Below, piece after piece: positions 33,375 to 41,242 of a DNA stretch of 64,000 bases. The position numbers and the translations under genes were made by a program. The DNA is from Kitasatospora terrestris (GTDB taxonomy: Bacteria > Actinomycetota > Actinomycetes > Streptomycetales > Streptomycetaceae), in the NCBI RefSeq assembly GCF_039542905.1, contig NZ_BAABIS010000001.1, positions 6,386,001 to 6,450,000 on the forward strand, written 5' to 3'. The notes beneath the pieces were generated by a model. That model was not told the origin of the DNA. It did not search any database and saw only the letters and a program-made list of their open reading frames with translations. The first letter of the stretch is position 1. Each line of letters opens with the position of its first letter.

Positions 33375-34010
33375 TCACCCGGACGGGCGACCGGCTCCGG
33401 CGTGGCCCTCACCAGGTCGTACCAGTGCGGCGGCCCCGGTCCCGTGCGGCGCGAGCACCAGGCGGACCACGTCCTCCAGTCGGCGGCGGGCGTCGTCCAG
33501 GGTGGTCCGGCCGGTCACCCAGGCGGTGAGCTCGCCCTGCCAGGCGTGGCCGACGATGTGCCGGACCAGTTCCCCGGAGGCGGCCGGCAGCTCGGGCATC
33601 ACCGCGCCCAGCGCCGCGCTGTCGGCGCGGGCCAGCGCCTGCAGGGCCTCGCTGGCGAACGGGTCGGTGGAGGTGGCCACCGCCACCCGCAGCCGGGCGA
33701 GCTCGGGCCTGCGCTGGTAGGCGCGCATGCCGTGGCGGACGAAGCGGACCGTCCGCTCGGTGGCGGAGCCCGGGCCGCGGGCACCGCGCGGGTCGGCCAC
33801 CAGGTCGGCCAGCAGTCGCCGGTGCCAGTCGGCGATGGCGGCGGCCAGCAGGTGGTCCTTGGAGGAGAAGTACCGGTAGGCGGTGCCCAGGGCGACGCCG
33901 GAGCGCTCCGACACCTGTTTCATCTGGAGCCGCTCGACGCCGGTCTCGTTCACCAGGGCGAGGGCGGCCGCAAGGAGACTCCCGCGGCGTTCGAGCTGAC
34001 GGGGCGACAT
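33375..34010 (-). CDS. KstR-like TetR family regulator
   Basis: A 211-residue TetR protein. Its N-terminal helix-turn-helix (VERLQMKQVSERSGVALGTAYRYFSSKDHLL, about 26-55) is close in pattern to KstR, the TetR regulator of cholesterol and lipid catabolism in mycobacteria and rhodococci. GTGGAGG lies just before ATG 34010, which is chosen over an ATG 16 codons upstream inside tesB. It follows the thioesterase gene in the same operon, and an exact KstR-type operator lies before that gene, so it probably represses its own operon and responds to an acyl-CoA. Confidence 0.8.
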   Translation of the reverse strand: MSPRQLERRGSLLAAALALVNETGVERLQMKQVSERSGVALGTAYRYFSSKDHLLAAAIADWHRRLLADLVADPRGARGPGSATERTVRFVRHGMRAYQRRPELARLRVAVATSTDPFASEALQALARADSAALGAVMPELPAASGELVRHIVGHAWQGELTAWVTGRTTLDDARRRLEDVVRLVLAPHGTGAAALVRPGEGHAGAGRPSG

Positions 34011-34035
34011 CGCCTCCACCGGACGAGGTGACAGG

Positions 34036-34968
34036 TCAACCTTGGTCACCCGCCCCATGATACGGGCGTTCCCGTACCAGGGTCTCCTGCACCGCGGAGG
34101 CCACCAGCAGCCCGTCGCGGTCGTAGAACTCGCCCATCGCGAGCCCCCGCCCGTCGGAGGCCGACGGGCTGCGCTGGGCGAACAGCAGCCACTCGTCGGC
34201 GCGGAAGGGGCGGTGGAACCACATCGCGTGGTCCAGCGAGGCGAGGATCACCCGGTTCGGCCCGCTGCGCTGCACCCGGTGCGGCTGCAGGTGCAGCGCG
34301 GTGGTCGAGGCCAGGGTCAGGTCGGACAGGTAGGTCAGCGCGCACACCTGCAGCAGCGGGTCGTCGGCGGGCAGCGGGGTGCCGGTCCGCAGCCAGACGA
34401 ACTGCTGCGGGACGCCCGGGAGTTCCGGCGGCATGCCGGGGGCGTCGGCGGGGATGAAGCGCATCTCCATCGAACGGAAGATGGTCGCCTTGGCGTACTC
34501 CTCGGGCGCGCTGCGCTCCCAGGCCTCGAACGGGTCGGACAGCTCCTCCGGGCCGGGCACCGGCGGCATGGTGCGCTGCCGCTCGGAGGCCCGCTCGGGC
34601 TTCTTGAAGGAGGCGGACATGGTGAAGATCGCCTCGCCGCGCTGCACCGCCGTCACCCGGCGGGTCGCGTACGAGGCGCCGTCCCGGATCCGGTCCACCT
34701 GGTAGAGGATCGGCCGGGTCGGGTCGCCGGGCCGCAGGAAGTAGCCGTGCAGCGAGTGGACCAGGCGCTCGCGCGGGACGGTCCGGCCCGCAGCGGTCAG
34801 CGCCTGGGCCGCCACCTGCCCGCCGAAGGCGCGCATCGGCGCGCCCGCGTGGCAGTGGCCCCGGAACAGGTTCTCGTCCAGCTCCTCGATCCGGAGCAGC
34901 TCGACGAACTCGACCGGGCCCTGCTCGTACGGAGCCTGCGATGCCTTCGCGTCTGTCACGCGGGCCAT
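34036..34968 (-). CDS. tesB: Acyl-CoA thioesterase II (TesB-like)
   Basis: A 310-residue double hot-dog protein with the TesB pattern: GCHAGAPMRAFGGQ-like start (about 38-52), VHSLHGYFLRPGDP, and catalytic residues Asp in ASLDHAMWFHRP, a Ser/Thr position in QRSPSASDGRGL and Gln in ASAVQETLVR. It hydrolyses medium- or long-chain acyl-CoAs. ATG 34968 lies 3 bp from the operator motif at 34971-34984, so binding there would block transcription or initiation directly. Downstream is the KstR-like regulator gene. Confidence 0.9.
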   Translation of the reverse strand: MARVTDAKASQAPYEQGPVEFVELLRIEELDENLFRGHCHAGAPMRAFGGQVAAQALTAAGRTVPRERLVHSLHGYFLRPGDPTRPILYQVDRIRDGASYATRRVTAVQRGEAIFTMSASFKKPERASERQRTMPPVPGPEELSDPFEAWERSAPEEYAKATIFRSMEMRFIPADAPGMPPELPGVPQQFVWLRTGTPLPADDPLLQVCALTYLSDLTLASTTALHLQPHRVQRSGPNRVILASLDHAMWFHRPFRADEWLLFAQRSPSASDGRGLAMGEFYDRDGLLVASAVQETLVRERPYHGAGDQG

Positions 34969-34970
34969 GG

Positions 34971-34984
34971 TAGAACACGTTGCA
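34971..34984. promoter_or_regulatory. KstR-type operator TAGAACACGTTGCA
   Basis: TAGAACACGTTGCA matches every fixed position of TNNAACNNGTTNNA, the published KstR binding pattern. It lies immediately before the tesB start and in the same operon as a KstR-like regulator gene. Confidence 0.65.
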
Positions 34985-35093
34985 ATCCGGTGGGCGGCGG
35001 TGTCGGTGGTGGCGTCGGCGGGGCGGTCCGGGTCGACGAAGCTGCTGAAGGAGGCGCGGGCGCTGCACGGGTTGCTGGGCTGACGGAGTTCAG

Positions 35094-35115
35094 GAACGGT
35101 CGTTCTTGACCGTTC
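35094..35115. promoter_or_regulatory. Inverted repeat GAACGGTC-N6-GACCGTTC, TetR autoregulatory operator candidate
   Basis: An 8-bp perfect inverted repeat with a 6-bp spacer ends 26 bp before the ATG of a TetR gene. A further GTTC half-site follows at 35116-35119. Size and position are typical of TetR operators. Confidence 0.6.
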
Positions 35116-35141
35116 GTTCTCTTACTCGGTACCGTCTGGGC

Positions 35142-35675
35142 ATGGGACGACCACGGGCCTTCGACGAGGACGAGGCGGTGCTCGCGGCTGCCGCGCTGTT
35201 CGCCGAGCGCGGCTACGAGGGCACCTCGGTGGACGACCTGGTGCAGGGGCTGGGCGTGCACCGGGGCAGTCTGTACAAGGTGTTCGGCAGCAAGCGGGGG
35301 CTCTACCTCACCGCGCTCCGCCGCCACCTCGACCAGGACGTGCTGCCGCTCACCGCGGCGATCGGCACGGCCGACGGCCTCGGGCCGGCGCTGGCGCAGG
35401 CGGCCGCCGCGTACGACAGCGGGCCGGCCGCCGGGCTCCTGCTGCTCGCCGCGGTCGAGCGGGCACCGGTGGACCCGGAGGCGGCCGAACTGGTCGCCGA
35501 GGGGCTGGGCGCGCTGGAGGCGGCGATCGGCCGGGTGCCGGGCGCCGCCGGGCGGCCCGCGCTGGCCGAGGCGCTGGCGGCCGCGGTGCTCGGGCTGCGG
35601 CTGCGCAGCCGCGCGTCCGGCGGCCGGCCCGCCGCCGGGGCCGTCCTGGCGCTCACCGATCACCTGCGGGCCTGA
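35142..35675 (+). CDS. TetR/AcrR family regulator
   Basis: A 177-residue protein. The N-terminal DNA-binding domain reads MGRPRAFDEDEAVLAAAALF, then TSVDDLVQGLGVHRGSLYKVFGSKRGLYLTAL (about 30-60), of the type seen beside oxidoreductase or efflux genes. The C-terminal domain is Ala/Leu-rich and short. ATG 35142 starts the standard MGRPR motif; the upstream frame crosses the operator. No adjacent target other than itself is obvious. Confidence 0.8.
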   Translation: MGRPRAFDEDEAVLAAAALFAERGYEGTSVDDLVQGLGVHRGSLYKVFGSKRGLYLTALRRHLDQDVLPLTAAIGTADGLGPALAQAAAAYDSGPAAGLLLLAAVERAPVDPEAAELVAEGLGALEAAIGRVPGAAGRPALAEALAAAVLGLRLRSRASGGRPAAGAVLALTDHLRA

Positions 35676-35685
35676 GGGTCAGACA

Positions 35686-35727
35686 CCGCCGCACCGTCAA
35701 CGCCGCACCGTCACCGCCGCACCGTCA
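35686..35727. repeat. Three tandem 14-bp repeats
   Basis: The unit CCGCCGCACCGTCA is repeated at 35686-35699, 35700-35713 (first base A) and 35714-35727, ending 22 bp before the start of the gene at 35750. It may affect the leader of that gene. Confidence 0.75.
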
Positions 35728-35749
35728 CCACCACCAAGGAGCCGTTCAC

Positions 35750-36109
35750 ATGGCACGTCTGAGCGTCACCGACGGCACCCTCGTCGTCGAGATCGAGGGG
35801 CTGGACAAGCTCTGGGCGATCAAGAGCCGGATCGAGATACCGCTCGGCAACGTCCGCGGCGCCACCGTGGACCCGGGCATCGTCCGGGAGTCCAAGGGCC
35901 TGCGGATGGGCGGGACGCACTTCCCCGGGGTGATCACCGCCGGGACGTTCCGCAGCGGCGGCGAGTGGATCTTCTGGGACGTCCGCAACCCGGCCAAGGC
36001 CGTGGTGATCGAGCTCGCCGACGAGCGCTACGCCCGGCTGGTGGTGGAGGTCGCCGACCCCCGCGCCGCCGTCGACCTGGTCGAGCGGGCGATGCGGGAC
36101 GCGCCCTGA
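35750..36109 (+). CDS. Small beta-rich protein, possible PH-like domain
   Basis: The 119-residue protein starts with short strands (LSVTDGTLVVEIEG), then IKSRIEIPLGNVRGATVDP, and ends with a helix (PRAAVDLVERAMRD). The order of strands followed by one helix resembles bacterial PH-like domains, but this is only fold-level guesswork. It has a good AAGGAG site. It is co-directional with the TetR gene upstream and the DUF389 gene downstream (59 bp), perhaps as one transcript. Confidence 0.65.
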   Translation: MARLSVTDGTLVVEIEGLDKLWAIKSRIEIPLGNVRGATVDPGIVRESKGLRMGGTHFPGVITAGTFRSGGEWIFWDVRNPAKAVVIELADERYARLVVEVADPRAAVDLVERAMRDAP

Positions 36110-36168
36110 CGCGGCGCGCGTCCTAGGGTGGGCCCGGTCCGATCCCCGACCCCGCCCGCGGAGGGCCC

Positions 36169-37095
36169 GTGCTGCACCTGCGTCTGATCGTCCCCGTCGA
36201 CCTGCGGGACGCCGTGCTCGACCGGCTCGACAACTGCGTCGGGGCCACCCACGTGGTCCTGCTGGCGGACGCGGCGGTGCGGCCGCCCGGGGACGTGGTC
36301 CTCTGTGACGTGGCCCGCGAGTCGGCCGACGAACTGCTCGGCGACCTGCGCGGGCTGGGCCTGGCGGAGCGGGGCTCGATCTCCGCGGAGGACACCGCGC
36401 TGACCGTCTCGGCCGCCGCGGACGAGGCCGAGCGGCTGGCCCCCGGTGAGGGCGCGGACGCGCTGGTGTGGGAGGCGGTCGCCGAGATCACCCACGAGGA
36501 GTCCACGCTCACCGCCGTCTACCTGGCTTTCCTGACGGTCGCCACGATGCTGGCGGCCTGCGGCGCGGTGCTGGACAGCTCGATCCTGATCGTCGGCGCG
36601 ATGGCGGTCGGTCCGGAGTTCGGGCCGCTGGCCGGGCTGTGCGTCGCGGCCGTGCAGCGCCGGGGCCGGCCCGCCCTCCGGTCCTTGAACGCGCTGGTCA
36701 CGGGATTCGCCGTGGCGATGGTGCTGACGGTCGGATTCAGCCTGCTGATGGACGGGCTGGGGCTGTTCACGCAGGCGAAGTTCGAGGCGGCCCGGCCGAG
36801 CACCTCGTTCATCTGGCAGCCGGACGCGATGTCCTTCGTGGTCGCCTTCCTCGCCGGTGTGGCCGGACTGCTCTCGCTGACCTCCTCGAAGGCCGGAGCG
36901 CTGGTCGGCGTGGCGATCTCGGTCACCACGGTGCCCGCCGCCGCCAACGCCGCGGTGGCGCTGGCGTACGGCGACTACGGCCAGGCGTGGGGATCCGCGC
37001 TCCAGTTGGCGCTGAACCTGGCCGGCATCGTGCTCGCCGGGGTGCTCACCCTGCTGGTGCAGCAGGGTGCGTGGCGGTGGGTGCTGCGTCGCTGA
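36169..37095 (+). CDS. DUF389 membrane protein
   Basis: A 308-residue protein with a cytoplasmic N-terminal domain (about 1-120) followed by about six membrane segments. STLTAVYLAFLTVATMLAACG, IVGAMAVGPEFGPLAGLC and the late SVTTVPAAANAAVALAYG are the DUF389 pattern (family TIGR00341). Function is unknown. GTG 36169 is chosen as the start because it begins the conserved strand LHLRLIVP. Its 3' end overlaps the convergent metallohydrolase gene by 50 bp. Confidence 0.82.
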   Translation: MLHLRLIVPVDLRDAVLDRLDNCVGATHVVLLADAAVRPPGDVVLCDVARESADELLGDLRGLGLAERGSISAEDTALTVSAAADEAERLAPGEGADALVWEAVAEITHEESTLTAVYLAFLTVATMLAACGAVLDSSILIVGAMAVGPEFGPLAGLCVAAVQRRGRPALRSLNALVTGFAVAMVLTVGFSLLMDGLGLFTQAKFEAARPSTSFIWQPDAMSFVVAFLAGVAGLLSLTSSKAGALVGVAISVTTVPAAANAAVALAYGDYGQAWGSALQLALNLAGIVLAGVLTLLVQQGAWRWVLRR

Positions 37096-38359
37096 GCGCC
37101 GGGTCCGGGGCCGGCGGCGCGGCGGAGGCCGCCGGGCCGGTGGGGACCGGGGCGGCGAGGTGGTCGGGGACGAGGAGTTCGGAGCCGCTGGGGACCGGCG
37201 CCACCGCGCGCCACCAGAGCTTGGGGGCGGGCGGGGCGGCCGGCTCGAAGGGCTTGCCGGGCCGGGGCATCACCAGCACCGCGTCCAGCGCCTGGGCGGC
37301 GGCCACGGTCCGCTCGGCGGGCTCCTCCCAGGGGTGCGGGGCCAGGTTGAAGGTGCACCAGTGGATCGGCAGCATCACCGCGCCCCGGAGGTCCAGGTGG
37401 GCGCGGACGCCCTCCTCGGGAGTCATGTGCACCTCGGGCCAGTACGGGCTGTACGCGCCGATCTGCATCATGGTGGCGTCGAACGGCCCGAACCGCTGTC
37501 CGATCTCGGCGAAGCCGGGGAAGTAGCCGGTGTCGCCGCTGTGGAAGAGCCGGTGCGCCGGGCCGGCCACCACCCAGGACGCCCAGAGGTAGTGGCTGCT
37601 GGTGCGGGGGCCGCGGCTGCAGTAGTGGCGGGCGGGGGTGGCGGTGAGTTTCAGCCCGGCGACCTCGGCCGACTGCCACCAGTCGAGCTCGACGATCCGC
37701 TTCGCCGGGATGCCCCAGTGCTCGAGGTGGGCGCCGACGCCCAGCGGTACCGCGAAGTCCGCGCCGGCGGCGGCGAGCGCCTGGACGGTCGGCATGTCGA
37801 GGTGGTCGTAGTGGTCGTGGGAGATCACCACCACGTCGACCGGGCCGAGTTCGGTGAGCGGGATCGGGACCGGGTGCAGCCGCTTCGGCCCGGTGAACCC
37901 GAACGGCGAGCAGCGCTCGCTCCAGACCGGGTCGAAGAGCACCCGGCGGCCGTCGAGCTCGGCGAGGACGGTGGCGTGGCCGAGCCAGGTCAGGCGCAGG
38001 CCCGAGGCGGGCGGCGTGGCGAGTTCGACCGGCAGCAGGCGGTGCAGCGGGACGGCGGCGGACGGCCCGCGGCGCCCACGGGCCTCGGTGAACTGGGCCC
38101 GGGTGATCTCCAGCGGGGAGCGGTCGTACACCAGGCGGCGGGTGGGCACGGGATTGCGGAAGGCGCCGTCGACGAAGTGCGGGGACCGGCGGATCCGGTC
38201 CAGCCGGGCGCCCTTGGGGTCGGCGCCGAAGGCGTCGGTGCGGATCCGGTGCCAGGTCTCCCGGGGCAGCGTCCGGAACCGCTTGGCGTCGCGGAGGCCG
38301 AGGCCGAGTTCGGCGGCCAGTCCTCCGGCGCGATAGATCATCTCGACGGGACTGGGCAC
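37046..38359 (-). CDS. Metallo-beta-lactamase-fold hydrolase, NAPE-PLD-like
   Basis: A 437-residue protein. The N-terminal 100 residues match NAPE-PLD-type proteins (NPVPTRRLVYDRSPLEITR region, then LTWLGHATVLAELDGRRVLFDPVWSERCSP). Metal motifs are HDHYDHLD (about 175-182), HSGDTGYFPGF and PIHWCTF with the final His. Such enzymes may cut phospholipid or N-acyl head groups; bacterial substrates are not known. A Pro/Ala-rich C-terminal tail of about 60 residues overlaps the DUF389 gene on the other strand. Confidence 0.85.
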   Translation of the reverse strand: MPSPVEMIYRAGGLAAELGLGLRDAKRFRTLPRETWHRIRTDAFGADPKGARLDRIRRSPHFVDGAFRNPVPTRRLVYDRSPLEITRAQFTEARGRRGPSAAVPLHRLLPVELATPPASGLRLTWLGHATVLAELDGRRVLFDPVWSERCSPFGFTGPKRLHPVPIPLTELGPVDVVVISHDHYDHLDMPTVQALAAAGADFAVPLGVGAHLEHWGIPAKRIVELDWWQSAEVAGLKLTATPARHYCSRGPRTSSHYLWASWVVAGPAHRLFHSGDTGYFPGFAEIGQRFGPFDATMMQIGAYSPYWPEVHMTPEEGVRAHLDLRGAVMLPIHWCTFNLAPHPWEEPAERTVAAAQALDAVLVMPRPGKPFEPAAPPAPKLWWRAVAPVPSGSELLVPDHLAAPVPTGPAASAAPPAPDPALSDAAPTATHPAAPAG

Positions 38360-38449
38360 GGCACCTCCACGGTAGGGATCACCCGTACGACAACCATCTC
38401 AACGGGACATTACCGGCCAAAACGGGCGCCTACCCCGCAGAACGTGCCG

Positions 38450-38483
38450 CGGCACGCCGATCGGGTTAGCGGTCGGCGTGCCG
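38450..38483. terminator. Hairpin downstream of MaoC gene
   Basis: CGGCACGCCGA at 38450-38460 pairs with TCGGCGTGCCG at 38473-38483 (12-nt loop). It lies about 50 bp after the minus-strand MaoC gene and before the metallohydrolase promoter. Confidence 0.6.
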
Positions 38484-38529
38484 GGGCGTGCGGTGCTGCG
38501 TGCGGTGCGGTGCGGAGAGCGGTGCGGGG

Positions 38530-38985
38530 TCAGGCGGCGTAGAAGCGGGTGATCGTCTCCGCGACGCAGTGCGGCTTCGGGCTCTGCTCGCTGGTGATGG
38601 TGAAGCGGACGGTGGCCTGCACGCCGCCGGGCACCTCGTCGGCGGAGACCAGCACGGCGGTGGCGCGGACGGCGGTGCCGACCGGGAGCGGGGCGGGGAA
38701 GCGGACCTTCTCCGAGCCGTAGTTGAGGGCCATCCGGATCCCCTCGACTGCGTAGCACTCCTTGGCGAGCACCGGGATCAGCGAGAGCGTCAGGTAGCCG
38801 TGCGCGATGGTGCCGCCGAACGGGCTCTCCTTGGCGCGGGCCGGGTCGACGTGGATCCACTGGTGGTCACCGGTCGCCTCGGCGAACAGGTCGACCCTCG
38901 CCTGGTCGATGGTGTGCCACTCGCTGGTGCCGAGCTCGGTGCCGACGGCGGCGGTCAGGTCGGCGAGGGACGCGAAGGTCGTCAA
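38530..38985 (-). CDS. MaoC family (R)-enoyl-CoA hydratase
   Basis: A 151-residue hot-dog protein with the hydratase-2 motif: AEATGDHQWIHVDPARA (Asp and His catalytic pair, about 36-52) and GGTIAHGYLTLSL (about 57-69). It probably hydrates trans-2-enoyl-CoAs to (R)-3-hydroxyacyl-CoAs. KVRFPAPLPVGTAVRA is also typical. It stands alone between an FMN-protein gene and a terminator. Confidence 0.88.
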   Translation of the reverse strand: MTTFASLADLTAAVGTELGTSEWHTIDQARVDLFAEATGDHQWIHVDPARAKESPFGGTIAHGYLTLSLIPVLAKECYAVEGIRMALNYGSEKVRFPAPLPVGTAVRATAVLVSADEVPGGVQATVRFTITSEQSPKPHCVAETITRFYAA

Positions 38986-39039
38986 GGTGCTCTCCAGAAG
39001 CAGGTGGACGGACTGCCGGAGAGTATGCCTACCAGTCGG

Positions 39040-39474
39040 TCACTTGTCAGCGCCCGCCCGCTCCCGCGCAGGCCGCAGCCGCCGTCCGCTGATCAGCTCC
39101 GGGGTGAGCACCACGAAGGTCGGCCGGTCCTCGCCGATCCACGGGCGCGGGCCCTCGCGCAGCAGCGCGGCGTGCTCGGCCGGGTCGCGGACCAGCTCGG
39201 CGCGGCCGTGCACCAGGACGCTCCAGCCGCTCCGCCCGGCCGGGTCGAGCTCGTCGGCCTGCAGGGCGGCGACCGTGCCGTCCAGCGCGCGGGCGGTGCT
39301 GGACCCCGGACGCAGGGCCAGCACCAGCCGCCCGTCCGGGACCGCCCGGAAGGACACCGGCAGCACCGCCGGCAGGGCGTGCTCGGTGTACACCACCCGT
39401 CCGACGGGCACGGTGCCGAGCAGGCGGCGGCACTCGGCGTCGCTCAGGGTCTCCACGCGCTTGTCAGGATCCAT
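39040..39474 (-). CDS. Pyridoxamine 5'-phosphate oxidase-like FMN-binding split-barrel protein
   Basis: A 144-residue protein with the small split-barrel pattern: LSDAECRRLLGTVPVGRVVYTEHALPAVLPVSF at the start, VALQADELDPAGRSGWSVLVHGRAEL in the middle. Such proteins bind flavin, F420 or haem and often have unknown substrates. ATG 39474 begins the conserved DPDKRVETL segment; an ATG 15 codons upstream is less likely. Confidence 0.78.
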   Translation of the reverse strand: MDPDKRVETLSDAECRRLLGTVPVGRVVYTEHALPAVLPVSFRAVPDGRLVLALRPGSSTARALDGTVAALQADELDPAGRSGWSVLVHGRAELVRDPAEHAALLREGPRPWIGEDRPTFVVLTPELISGRRLRPARERAGADK

Positions 39475-39638
39475 ACCGTCGATGCTGCCCGCCCGGGGCT
39501 GCGGTGCAGTAGGGCCCATGGTCCCTGAGCTGGGCGGCAGTGGCCGATTCCGGCCCGCGCGGGGCGGCGGCGGCGATAGTTTGTCGCCAGGCGCGCCGGC
39601 GGCCCCGGCGCGGTCCGGGCGACGCAGGGGAGGGGGCG

Positions 39639-40484
39639 GTGGTCGTGGTCGGCGGCATCGAACTGGTGGTGATCGGGGCGGACGGCGGGCCCGAGCGGGG
39701 GTTCGCGGGCTCGGCCCGGGCCGGGGACGGGGCCCGGACGCTGGCCGCCGCGCTGCCCGGGCGGACCTTCGACGCCGGCGCCCACGGCTGCCGGGTCAGC
39801 CACCTGCCGCCGGACGCGGACGCCAACACCATGCTCACCGCGCTGCGCCAGGCCGGGCAGCGGCCGGCCCGCTGGCTGGTGGTCTGCCTGGTCGGGCAGC
39901 TGGTCGCCGACCCGCGCGGGCGGCGGCTCGCCCTGGTGACGGCCGGTTCGACGCCGGACAACGGCTACCGGCGCGGCCTGGCCTGGGACTGGGTGATCAG
40001 CGCGATGGTCCACGGCGACCAGGAGGAGACCCTGCTGGTGGTGGACGCGGTCGCCGACAAGGACACCTGGGCCGCGCTCCAGCGGGAGGACGGCGCGGGC
40101 GAGTCGATCGCGCACTCCCGGGTGCCGCTGTGGGGGCGGGTGGGCCGCTGGTCCGGCGGGCGGCGCGGCCGGGACGCCGTCCTGCCCGGCGGGGAGGGTT
40201 CGTTCAGCTGGGCGCTGGGCCGGGTGCTGGAGCACGGGGTGCCCGGCGCCCCGGCCGCGGTCGGCCCGCTGGAGCTCCAGGCGGCGGTCGCCGGACAGCT
40301 CGCGTGGGGCGAGCACGCGGCCGGCGCGGCGGACGCCCTGCTGCCCGTTCCGCGTGACGGGGGACGACTTCTGATGCGCAATAGAGCGGCTGTGAGAGGT
40401 GCGTTGGCCGGATTGTCGCTTTCCGATGAACTGTTGGCAGTTCTGTGGCGAGAAAGTGCCCCAACGGATCCGCCTTCCGCGTAA
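39639..40484 (+). CDS. Caspase-like-fold protein without catalytic residues (hypothesis), paralogue of 57374-59563
   Basis: A 281-residue protein. It opens with a strand (IELVVIGADGG), then LPPDADANTMLTALRQAGQ, RWLVVCLVGQLVADPRGRRLAL, and ETLLVVDAVADKDTW. This strand order resembles caspase-like domains, where the third strand ends in a His (as GHG) and the fourth in a Cys (as DACHSG). Here these places hold Gln (VGQ) and Ala-Asp (DAVAD), so it would be inactive. The same layout, with GQLVADPRGRRL matched by GHLITDRRGGQL, occurs in the protein at 57374. GTG 39639 has GGGGAGGGGG upstream. Function unknown; it lies just before the pilus operon. Confidence 0.5.
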   Translation: MVVVGGIELVVIGADGGPERGFAGSARAGDGARTLAAALPGRTFDAGAHGCRVSHLPPDADANTMLTALRQAGQRPARWLVVCLVGQLVADPRGRRLALVTAGSTPDNGYRRGLAWDWVISAMVHGDQEETLLVVDAVADKDTWAALQREDGAGESIAHSRVPLWGRVGRWSGGRRGRDAVLPGGEGSFSWALGRVLEHGVPGAPAAVGPLELQAAVAGQLAWGEHAAGAADALLPVPRDGGRLLMRNRAAVRGALAGLSLSDELLAVLWRESAPTDPPSA

Positions 40485-40618
40485 GGTCAGGGGGCCCGGA
40501 GTGTTGCCGTGACGGTACGGGGTGGCGAAGAATCGACGCCCCGGAAGCAACCCGACGGGATGGCGGACGAGTTCTGCGACCATGGCTTCCGAAGAGCCGG
40601 TCGCGGCGAGGTGGGGCT

Positions 40619-41242
40619 ATGCGGCAGCGCGGAATTGTGTTGCGCACTGGGGCGGTTGGGGTCGGTGGGGTGACGCTGTCGTTGCTGCTCGCGGCATGCG
40701 GGAGCAGCGGGGGCACAGGTTCCGCGGACCGTCTGGGTACCCCCGGGGCGCGTGTTCCCAGTGCGACGGCAGGCACTCCTTCGAGTGGTTCGGGTCCGAC
40801 CGTTCTGGCCCCGACCGACGGCGTCGAAGGGGCCGTCGGGCGAATCGTTCTGAACGCCTATCAGGGCTGGTGGGACGCGCGGATCCAGGCGTATGCCCGA
40901 TCGGATTCGGACGCGTCCCAACTCCGGGTGCTCTCTTCCGGCCAGGCCCTCAGCGAGGCCCTGGCCAGTATGAAAGAACTCCAGGACGCGAAACTGGTGA
41001 TGATCGGCGCCCCGCGCAGCTCCGCGGTGGTGCGCACCCTCGACCTGAAGTCCGATCCCAACACCGCGGTGGTCGAGGACTGCCTGGACGTCACCGACTG
41101 GCACCAGGCCGACGCCGCGAGCAGGACCGTCAGCGATCCCCCGCAGCGGCTGTCCCGGTACGTGGTGACGAGCAAGCTGCGCCGGACCGCCACCCACTGG
41201 CTGGTCGTCGAATACCAACGCGAGGTGAGCCGCACATGCTGA
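40619..41242 (+). CDS. Lipoprotein at the head of the Tad pilus operon
   Basis: A 207-residue product with a signal peptide and lipobox LLAAC (about 24-27). After a Ser/Gly/Thr linker comes a domain starting ILNAYQGWWDAR-like (here VLNAYQGWWDARIQAY), with VVEDCLDVTDWHQ and a final WLVVEYQREVSRTC. It looks like a small NTF2-like or SnoaL-like surface domain, common in actinobacterial lipoproteins. GAGGTGG precedes ATG 40619. The stop overlaps the next gene by 7 bp, which ties it to the pilus operon. Confidence 0.72.
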   Translation: MRQRGIVLRTGAVGVGGVTLSLLLAACGSSGGTGSADRLGTPGARVPSATAGTPSSGSGPTVLAPTDGVEGAVGRIVLNAYQGWWDARIQAYARSDSDASQLRVLSSGQALSEALASMKELQDAKLVMIGAPRSSAVVRTLDLKSDPNTAVVEDCLDVTDWHQADAASRTVSDPPQRLSRYVVTSKLRRTATHWLVVEYQREVSRTC

